A DNA stretch of 8,517 bases, from contig JAGOBX010000134.1 of NCBI GenBank assembly GCA_017999075.1, positions 1 through 8,517 of the forward strand. Direction: 5' to 3'. This document shows positions 1-5,705 of the stretch, piece by piece (position 1 is the first letter of the stretch; every line of letters begins with the position of its first letter). Below the pieces are notes generated by a model, which worked only from the letters and a program-made list of their open reading frames with translations, did not search any database and was not told the origin of the DNA. The stretch comes from Candidatus Babelota bacterium (GTDB lineage: Bacteria; JAGOBX01). The position numbers were made by a program, and so were the translations under genes.

Positions 1-713
1 GCTTTACCTGTTTTTTTTATTGATTTAAGTATGGTATTTTTATCAATGGGTTTTATTGTAGAAATATTTATCAATTCTGCCGAAATGCCTTTTTGTTTTA
101 ATAATTTAACGGATTGCATAGCGGAGTTCAATATGTACCCTGAAGAAATAATGGTTATATCAGAACCTTTCGAAATAATTTCCGATTTTCCGATTTTAAA
201 TTTTAAATTTAAATTTTTATGTATTGAAGGTTCGCCTGCAATTCCCAGTCTGAGATAAGCAGGTCCTTTAAAATTTACTAATTCCGATATCGTGCATTTA
301 GTTTCAGCGGGATCAGATGGAGAAATCACTGTCATATTTGGCAAAGACCGCATTAAAGCTATATCTTCAATAGAATGATGCGTTGGCCCAAGTAGACTGT
401 ATGAAACTCCGCCGCCCACGCCTATTATTTTAACATTAGTTTTTTGAATACACACATCTACCCTTATCTGTTCAAAGTTGCGCATTAAAACAAATGGAAT
501 TATTGTGTAACAGAACGGGATGAATCCGTTTAAAGCAAGTCCGGCAGCTACTCCTATCATATTAGCTTCGGAAACGCCTACATTAATAAATCTTTCAGGA
601 CATTCTTTTCTGAAATCGTCGAAAACTATTGCTCCGATATCAGCGGATAACAGTATTATTTTTGAATTTTTAAATGCTTCGATTTTAAATTGTTCTATAA
701 ACGCGTTACGCAT
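1..713 (-). CDS. Split transketolase, C-terminal subunit (partial, runs off the left edge)
   Basis: This is the C-terminal half of a two-subunit thiamine-diphosphate transketolase, holding the pyrimidine-binding domain and part of the C-terminal domain. I translated it by hand: 237 codons are open from ATG at 713 to the window edge, and the usual length of this half is about 300 residues. Family hallmarks are visible. VGVSEANMIGVAAGLA (about 45-60) contains Glu49, the position that activates the thiamine cofactor. GPTHHSIEDIALMRSLPNM (109-127) matches the GPTH block, and PAYLRLG (151-157) follows. The start lies 7 nt after the stop of the gene upstream, with no clear Shine-Dalgarno sequence, which suggests translational coupling. 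The ATG at 718 is in another frame and hits a stop after seven codons. The N-terminal subunit usually comes first but is not upstream here. Transketolase can form sedoheptulose-7-phosphate, which would suit the heptose genes beside it. A role in another sugar, or a DXS-like reaction, cannot be excluded. Confidence 0.85.
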   Translation of the reverse strand, partial: MRNAFIEQFKIEAFKNSKIILLSADIGAIVFDDFRKECPERFINVGVSEANMIGVAAGLALNGFIPFCYTIIPFVLMRNFEQIRVDVCIQKTNVKIIGVGGGVSYSLLGPTHHSIEDIALMRSLPNMTVISPSDPAETKCTISELVNFKGPAYLRLGIAGEPSIHKNLNLKFKIGKSEIISKGSDITIISSGYILNSAMQSVKLLKQKGISAELINISTIKPIDKNTILKSIKKTGK

Positions 714-720
714 ACCATTT

Positions 721-1914
721 TTATAAAATACGTTCTATAATATGAATATAAAAAGCCAGTCTTAAATAATCAACGCCTACTTTTATTATGTTGTTCAACC
801 GCAAAGCTTTAGTTTTTCCGCCTTTCCGTTCTTTAAGCTCGATAGGAACTTCAGAAAACAGAACTCCAGAATTAAGTCTTACTGCTTTTATCAAAGTTTC
901 TGTCTGAAAGAAAAAACTATTTGATTTTAAATCAAGTTTATCAAGTATTTTTTTTTTATAAATTATGTTTCCATTAGTGTAGTTGAACATGGTGCCGAAA
1001 GAAATATTTATTATCATAAGGTAAATTGAAGACAGCACTCTTCTGAAAACTGACCTTACGCCGGTATTAACTGCAAAAGGTATTATTATATCAACATAAT
1101 TAAGCATAAAAATATATTTTATTAATTCTTCCGGATCATTCTCTCCGTCTGCTGGAAACCATGTAAATGCTTCAAATTTAGATAATTGTATTCCTTCCCG
1201 TACGCTGTATCCCAACCCTTTATTTTTTTTATGGCGGATCAATTTTATTTTGTCAGGATAATTTTTTTTAATAATTTCCATTATTGAATAAGTTTTGTCT
1301 GAACTTCCGTCATCAATCAGAATTAACTCCCATTTTATTTGATGTTTTTCTAAACAGTTTATTAAACCTGACGCTGAGGTTTCAATATTTAACTCTTCAT
1401 TTAACGCAGGTATTACTATGGAAATTGAACATTTTTTTTCAAGTTTAGTTATTATGGAGCTGGTTGATTTTCCTTCAACCATTTCTACAGTTTTAACTTC
1501 GCCTCCGGCAGATATTACTTCTTTAGCTCCTACGATTGAATCTAAATTGTAGTCAGCTCCTTTTACAAGAACATCAGGTTTTATCGAGTTTATAAGAGTA
1601 AGCGGCGTGTCATCATCAAAAAAAATTATGTAATTCACACAACTCAGCGCGCTTAGAACGGCAGCTCTGTCATTCTGAGAATTTATAGGCCTATCGTTTC
1701 CTTTTATGCGTTTTATTGAAGAGTCGGAATTCAATCCTATTACTAAAATTTTTCCGAATTCAGATGCTTTTTTTAAATATGAAACGTGTCCGGAATGAAT
1801 TATGTCAAAACAACCGTTTGTAAAAACAATTTTTTTTCCGGCCAACAATGTTTTTTTTAATTCTAAAAATTTTTCAACATCAATGAGTTTGTCTTGAAAA
1901 TCAAATTTTGTCAT
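721..1914 (-). CDS. Fusion of RfaE2-type heptose-1-phosphate adenylyltransferase and family-2 glycosyltransferase
   Basis: This 397-residue protein has two enzyme domains. Residues 1-161 form a cytidylyltransferase-fold domain of the RfaE2/HldE C-terminal type. They show TNGCFDIIHSGHVSYL (32-47), with the nucleotide-binding HxGH at His40-His43, RPINSQNDRAAVLSAL (75-90), VLVKGADY (115-122) and GKSTSSII (148-155). In known pathways this domain makes ADP-heptose from heptose-1-phosphate. From residue 163, SIVIPALNEE opens a GT-A glycosyltransferase, with LILIDDGSSDKT (197-208) and FPADGENDPEEL (253-264) as the nucleotide-sugar and metal region. The later EVPIELKERKGGKTKA stretch is typical of dolichol-phosphate-mannose-synthase-like enzymes. 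The domains join with almost no linker. The coding strand has an A8 run exactly at the join (1432-1439). No ATG near the join would start the glycosyltransferase alone. The gene lies 71 bp after the kinase, probably in one operon, and has no good ribosome-binding site. Substrate and acceptor are inferred only. Confidence 0.85.
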   Translation of the reverse strand: MTKFDFQDKLIDVEKFLELKKTLLAGKKIVFTNGCFDIIHSGHVSYLKKASEFGKILVIGLNSDSSIKRIKGNDRPINSQNDRAAVLSALSCVNYIIFFDDDTPLTLINSIKPDVLVKGADYNLDSIVGAKEVISAGGEVKTVEMVEGKSTSSIITKLEKKCSISIVIPALNEELNIETSASGLINCLEKHQIKWELILIDDGSSDKTYSIMEIIKKNYPDKIKLIRHKKNKGLGYSVREGIQLSKFEAFTWFPADGENDPEELIKYIFMLNYVDIIIPFAVNTGVRSVFRRVLSSIYLMIINISFGTMFNYTNGNIIYKKKILDKLDLKSNSFFFQTETLIKAVRLNSGVLFSEVPIELKERKGGKTKALRLNNIIKVGVDYLRLAFYIHIIERIL

Positions 1915-1985
1915 TATATATACACTCAGTGCTCCATTTGCGCGTAATAAAATTCAATTCAAAAAAAATTGAAAAATTGAAAATT

Positions 1986-2999
1986 TTAAATAACGCTGAT
2001 TATGGCATTGTTATTATAATTTTTTACAAGGCTAATCAGCTTGTTTCTTGATATTGCAGTAGCTCCAAGTTCTTTAACAACCTCTCCTGCCGCAATATTT
2101 GATAATATGGATGAACATTTGAAATCCGCGCCTGCGCTTAATGATAGAGCCATAACGCTTATAACAGTATCTCCGGCTCCAGTAACATCATATACTTCAG
2201 TTGCTTCAGTTGGAATGTTGAAAATTTCATTTTTTTGAAATAGAGACATTCCTTCTTCGCTTCGAGTTATCAGCAGCGCATCAATATTCAAATCTTTAAG
2301 TATTTTATTTCCTGCTTTATATAAAGATTTTTCATCTGTTATAGAAATTTTTGAACCTTCAGCAGCTTCTTTTTTGTTAGGTGTCATAATGGTGATATTT
2401 TTATAATCCATAAAATGTTCTATTTTTGGATCTACAATTACAGGAATACCTAACGTTTTTTTTATATCCACTACCTGTTCAATAATTTTTGGTACAATAG
2501 TTCCTTTTCCATAATCTGACAATATTATAGCATCTATAGATTTTTTTTGCCGATTTATAAAATCGGCAATTTTTTCAGTTTGTTCAGGCATAATTTTTTT
2601 TTTAGATTCAACATCAACTCTGACAACCTGCTGATGCCTCGCTATAATTCTGGTTTTAAGTATAGTCGGTCTGTTTTTATCTGTCAGTAATCCTGAAATA
2701 TCTGAACCTGTTTTTTTCAGCATATTTTTTATTTTTGAACCGAAATAATCATTCCCCACCAATCCTGAAATAACTACGTTTGCTCCAAGACTTCTGAGGT
2801 TGTTTGCGACATTTCCTGCGCCTCCCGGAGAAAACCATCTGTCTTTAACTTCTACCACAGGAACAGGAGCTTCAGGAGATATTCTTGACACTTCTCCTGT
2901 AATATACTCATCAAGTATAATATCTCCGATTATTAATATTCTGCTTTTTTCAAATTTTTCAATTATTGATAATAATTTACGTTTGAATTTAATATCCAT
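1986..2999 (-). CDS. D-glycero-beta-D-manno-heptose-7-phosphate kinase (RfaE1 / HldE kinase domain type)
   Basis: This 337-residue PfkB-family sugar kinase corresponds to the N-terminal half of HldE. In the known pathway it phosphorylates heptose-7-phosphate at C1 in the cytoplasm, before adenylylation and incorporation into lipopolysaccharide. The N-terminal block GDIILDEYITGEVSRISPEA (25-44) and the following PVPVVEV are the RfaE signature that separates it from ribokinases. GGAGNVANNLRSLGA (59-73) is the sugar-binding region. SDYGKGT (161-167) and VDPK (189-192) follow. DVTGAGDT (271-278) is the PfkB signature 2, with Asp277 as the catalytic base. Length fits a free-standing kinase domain, so the usual bifunctional HldE is split here: its partner domain sits in the next gene, fused to a glycosyltransferase. 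The gene starts 43 bp after the phosphatase gene, in purely AT-rich DNA without a Shine-Dalgarno sequence. A terminator-shaped hairpin in antisense orientation lies inside it at 2547-2575. Confidence 0.9.
   Translation of the reverse strand: MDIKFKRKLLSIIEKFEKSRILIIGDIILDEYITGEVSRISPEAPVPVVEVKDRWFSPGGAGNVANNLRSLGANVVISGLVGNDYFGSKIKNMLKKTGSDISGLLTDKNRPTILKTRIIARHQQVVRVDVESKKKIMPEQTEKIADFINRQKKSIDAIILSDYGKGTIVPKIIEQVVDIKKTLGIPVIVDPKIEHFMDYKNITIMTPNKKEAAEGSKISITDEKSLYKAGNKILKDLNIDALLITRSEEGMSLFQKNEIFNIPTEATEVYDVTGAGDTVISVMALSLSAGADFKCSSILSNIAAGEVVKELGATAISRNKLISLVKNYNNNAIISVI
2547..2575 (+). terminator. Terminator-shaped hairpin inside the kinase gene, in antisense orientation
   Basis: A perfect 10-bp inverted repeat with core GCCGATTT / AAATCGGC (2549-2556 and 2560-2567) and an ATA loop is extended by TT/AA pairs on either side. 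Six T residues (2570-2575) follow on the plus strand, the form of a rho-independent terminator for transcripts running against the kinase gene. On the sense strand the hairpin is followed by A residues and should not terminate. It encodes Ala145 to Gln151 of the kinase. Confidence 0.35.
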
Positions 3000-3042
3000 A
3001 ATTTTTTAAAAATTAATTAAAAAATAAATAATAACGTGAAAT

Positions 3043-4620
3043 TTAGTTGTATTTCAATACAAGCATAGTAATATCATCCGCCTGATCAGCGCCGTCTGCA
3101 AATTTTAAAATGTCATTCATTACAGCCGGGCAAACCTGATCAAGTTCTATATTTTTAATTTTTTCAATTTCAGATTCCAATCTTGGTTCTGAGTATAATT
3201 CAAGAGTAGGATTAACTGCTTCTGTAACTCCGTCAGTATATAAATAAAGAGTATCACCTGATTCCAAAGTCAATTTTTCGTTGGTGAATTCATATCCTTC
3301 CCATACGCCGAGAGCAACACATTTTTTTTCATTTTTTAAATAAACAGGATTTTTTCCTTTTTTAATTAATAAAGGAGGATTGTGGCCTGCGCTTGAATAA
3401 TTTATAACTCCTGTTGGAATATGCATAACCCCGCAAAACAATGTGCAGAACATTGCGTTATCATTATCTCTGCTTAATTCATTGTTAGCTTCTTCCAGGA
3501 TTTTTGCAGGCATTATTGAAGCCATTGCAGTTGCTTTTATAAGGGTTTTTGTAACTGCCATAAAAAGGGCTGCCGGCACTCCTTTCCCCGAAACATCCCC
3601 TATTACAAAACAATAATAATCTTCATCTATAAAAAAGAAATCAAACAAGTCGCCCCCAACCTCTTTAGCAGGCTGCATAAATGCTCTTAGAGAAAATTCT
3701 TTTCTGTCAGGATATTGTTTAGGCAATATCGACATTTGAATATTGTGAGCAACTTTTAATTCGCTTTGAATTCGTTCTTTGCTTGCAGTGGTTTCCCGCA
3801 AATCAATAATATATTTTTGCAAAGCATTCTGCATTGTTAAAAACGCGCCTGACAATTTGCCTACTTCATCTTTGTATTTTGACGAAAACCTGTTTAAATA
3901 ATTCTGTGATGTTTCAGATAATTTAAAATCATTTGTTACAAGTTCATTTGTGTATACTGTTAACTGATTTAATGGTTTTGATAATCTTGCTATTATTATG
4001 TAAGCAACTATAAGAGCAACTACAAATATGGCGAAACCTATAAGTAAATATTTGTTTCTTATTTGAATAAGGCGGTTTTTAACGTATCCTATGGCAAAAT
4101 CCGCGCCTATAACATATTCTTTTCCTGACTGAGTTTTTCTTGGAATAAAAACGGATCGCACAGCTCCGTTTATATCTTCGTATTCAGCGTATTCAATGTT
4201 ATGAGTCAATAATGGTTTCATTACAACGCTTGTGTCAGTTTCAGTGAACTCATAAAAAAAAGGTTCGAGTTCGCCTGTTTTGATTTGTTCGTCAGTATAA
4301 ATGAGAGAAGTGAAATAAATTTTTCCATTTTTATTTACATAAGTGTATAAATAAAGAGCGTGAACGTTTTTTGAAAAATTTGTAAGCAGATAGGCTTTTT
4401 CCTTGAATTCATTGTCTGTTACTGAAGATGAATCTTCTATTTTATCATGATAGACATCTCCCACAAAATTGAGCATGCCGTATGCAGTAGCTTTTAATAC
4501 TTCGTCTATTCTGTCATATTCGGCATTTTTTGCCAGATTGTAACTGTATTGAGTGTAAATTGCGACACTTGCCGATAATATTATAAATATTAATATCACA
4601 AATTTTTGCTTAATGTTCAT
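3043..4620 (-). CDS. Membrane sensor with HAMP linker and PP2C/SpoIIE (RsbU-like) serine phosphatase domain
   Basis: This 525-residue signalling protein has a short cytoplasmic N-terminus and a first membrane helix at about 7-23. An extracytoplasmic sensor region spans about 24-189, a second helix lies at about 191-211, and a HAMP linker with a helical segment runs from about 212 to 298. The remainder is a SpoIIE-type phosphatase. Its metal-binding and fold motifs are all present: GGDLFDFF (322-329), GDVSGKGVPAALFMA (341-355), SAGHNPP (410-416), YTDGVTEA (461-468) and ADDITML (514-520). It is therefore expected to be active. Such enzymes usually dephosphorylate an anti-sigma-factor antagonist, but no STAS protein or anti-sigma kinase is visible in this window, so the target is unknown. 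The sensor region looks Cache-like, though that is only an impression. It has the best ribosome-binding site in its block (AAGGAG at 4632-4637) and its own promoter, and is probably the first gene of the minus-strand operon. Confidence 0.9.
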   Translation of the reverse strand: MNIKQKFVILIFIILSASVAIYTQYSYNLAKNAEYDRIDEVLKATAYGMLNFVGDVYHDKIEDSSSVTDNEFKEKAYLLTNFSKNVHALYLYTYVNKNGKIYFTSLIYTDEQIKTGELEPFFYEFTETDTSVVMKPLLTHNIEYAEYEDINGAVRSVFIPRKTQSGKEYVIGADFAIGYVKNRLIQIRNKYLLIGFAIFVVALIVAYIIIARLSKPLNQLTVYTNELVTNDFKLSETSQNYLNRFSSKYKDEVGKLSGAFLTMQNALQKYIIDLRETTASKERIQSELKVAHNIQMSILPKQYPDRKEFSLRAFMQPAKEVGGDLFDFFFIDEDYYCFVIGDVSGKGVPAALFMAVTKTLIKATAMASIMPAKILEEANNELSRDNDNAMFCTLFCGVMHIPTGVINYSSAGHNPPLLIKKGKNPVYLKNEKKCVALGVWEGYEFTNEKLTLESGDTLYLYTDGVTEAVNPTLELYSEPRLESEIEKIKNIELDQVCPAVMNDILKFADGADQADDITMLVLKYN

Positions 4621-4631
4621 TATTATATTAT

Positions 4632-4637
4632 CTCCTT
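4632..4637 (-). promoter_or_regulatory. Strong Shine-Dalgarno site of the phosphatase gene
   Basis: Read on the minus strand, AAGGAG lies 11 nt before the ATG at 4620. It fixes the start of the phosphatase. The next three genes on this strand have no comparable site, so they may depend on coupling or on unstructured AT-rich leaders. Confidence 0.75.
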
Positions 4638-4660
4638 AAAAAAGAAAAAAGGTTTAAAAT

Positions 4661-4688
4661 ATATTATAATACTAAATTCGTATGTCAA
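4661..4688 (-). promoter_or_regulatory. Sigma-70-type promoter for the minus-strand operon
   Basis: The -35 box is a perfect TTGACA on the minus strand (4688-4683). Two overlapping -10 candidates follow. TAATAT (4666-4661) has a 16-bp spacer and four of six consensus bases. TATAAT (4668-4663) is perfect but has a short 14-bp spacer. Transcription would start near 4655, giving a leader of about 35 nt that includes the Shine-Dalgarno site. Confidence 0.6.
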
Positions 4689-4698
4689 GAAAATTCTG

Positions 4699-4726
4699 TT
4701 GACAATGGATTGAAGATGACTATAAT
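4699..4726 (+). promoter_or_regulatory. Consensus sigma-70 promoter for the plus-strand operon
   Basis: A perfect -35 TTGACA (4699-4704) and a perfect -10 TATAAT (4721-4726) are separated by 16 bp. Transcription should begin near 4733, about 50 nt before the DUF2156 gene. With both boxes matching consensus, this should be a strong promoter unless it is repressed. Confidence 0.8.
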
Positions 4727-4782
4727 AAATTAGTTCATTTTTATAAATATCGTTCGGTAAACCGGGAAAATAAATTTTAAAT

Positions 4783-5697
4783 ATGGTTAACTCAAATATT
4801 TTGCAATTCAAAAGAGTCTCCATCGAAGATAAGGATTTTTTAAATTCTTTTTTAAAACCTTATAATTTAAAAACACATGAATTTTGTTTTACAAATTTAT
4901 ATATGTGGAGTGAATACTGCAGAATTGAATATGCTGTTTATAAGAATTGTTTAATAATTAAAAAAAGGGATGCATTAAGTTTTGAGGATTATTTTATGCA
5001 GCCTGTGAATTATGAAAAATCTAATTTCCAGGAAATTATAGATTTAATTATAGGTTTGAATAAAAAATATAAATTTAATTATCTTTTCCGTGATGCTGAA
5101 GAATTATTCGTCAAAGATCTTGAAGAATTGTATCCTGGAATGTTTAAAATAGATTTGGACAGAGATAATTCTGATTATATATTTTTGAAAAAAGATATTG
5201 CAGAATATAAAAAACATAAATTACATTCTAAAAAAAGACAGATGAATCAGTTTATCAGGAACTACAAATATAATTTTACAGAAATAAATGTTACCAATAT
5301 TCCTGACTGCATTAAATTTGGACGCAATATAATGGAGAAAAAAGATGCGGATAAAATTCAAATTTATGAAATGAATGCCAATATTGATTTGCTTTCAAAA
5401 TTTTCGCAGTTTGATTTAATAGGAGTTGCTGTATATGTTGATTCGAAAGTCATAGGTTATATTGTAGGCGAAAAATTAAATGATTTAATGGTTGTGGTTC
5501 ATATTCAAAAAGCTGATACTGATTATAAAGGGGTTTATGCATTTTTAAAACATATGTTTGCCTCTTCCGAAAATTTAGACGGGATAGAATTTATTAATGA
5601 AGAACAGGATTTGGGAGTTGAGACGTTGAGAAATGCCAAATCACAGTATTGCCCTGTAAAATTAGAACCGAAATATACAGTTGTTTTAAAAAATTAA
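4783..5697 (+). CDS. DUF2156 protein, related to the phosphatidylglycerol lysyltransferase C-terminal domain
   Basis: This soluble 304-residue protein belongs to the DUF2156 family, a double GNAT-like fold shared with the catalytic part of MprF-type aminoacyl-phosphatidylglycerol synthases. The recognisable parts are an N-terminal FTNLYMWSEY (36-45), YIFLKKDIAEYKKHKLHSKKR (starting at 132), and the strongly conserved end with HIQKADTDYKGVY (240-252), FINEEQDLGVETLRNAKSQY (270-289) and PKYTVVL. It has no membrane helices, so the flippase part of MprF is absent, as in other stand-alone family members. The family presumably transfers an amino acid or acyl group from a tRNA or CoA donor, but the substrate here is unknown. 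It is the first gene after a consensus promoter. Its stop lies 8 nt before the start of the transporter gene, so the two are probably co-translated. No good Shine-Dalgarno sequence precedes it; GGGA at 4764-4767 is too far away. Confidence 0.85.
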   Translation: MVNSNILQFKRVSIEDKDFLNSFLKPYNLKTHEFCFTNLYMWSEYCRIEYAVYKNCLIIKKRDALSFEDYFMQPVNYEKSNFQEIIDLIIGLNKKYKFNYLFRDAEELFVKDLEELYPGMFKIDLDRDNSDYIFLKKDIAEYKKHKLHSKKRQMNQFIRNYKYNFTEINVTNIPDCIKFGRNIMEKKDADKIQIYEMNANIDLLSKFSQFDLIGVAVYVDSKVIGYIVGEKLNDLMVVVHIQKADTDYKGVYAFLKHMFASSENLDGIEFINEEQDLGVETLRNAKSQYCPVKLEPKYTVVLKN

Positions 5698-5705
5698 ATT
5701 TATAT

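Noticed and set aside
31-726. Plus-strand open frames at 31-258 and 520-726
   Set aside because: They lie opposite the transketolase gene, whose protein is clearly recognisable. Their own translations show no known motif.
1953-1973. Hairpin TTCAATT / AATTGAA between the kinase and the fusion gene
   Set aside because: The stem is seven nearly all-AT pairs, too weak for a convincing terminator. The region is full of similar AT repeats.
2041-3009. Plus-strand open frames at 2041-2238 and 2800-3009
   Set aside because: Both are antisense shadows of the kinase gene, with low-complexity translations.
3002-3024. Inverted repeat TTTTTTAA / TTAAAAAA in the gap before the kinase
   Set aside because: It consists only of A and T, and such repeats arise easily in this base composition. 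No sign of a promoter or terminator was seen.
4755-4764. CGGTAAACCG in the leader of the DUF2156 gene
   Set aside because: It is an imperfect ten-base palindrome with too small a loop for a hairpin and no second copy that I noticed.
4623-4823. Minus-strand open frame across the intergenic region
   Set aside because: It covers both promoters and the start of the DUF2156 gene, and its translation resembles nothing known.
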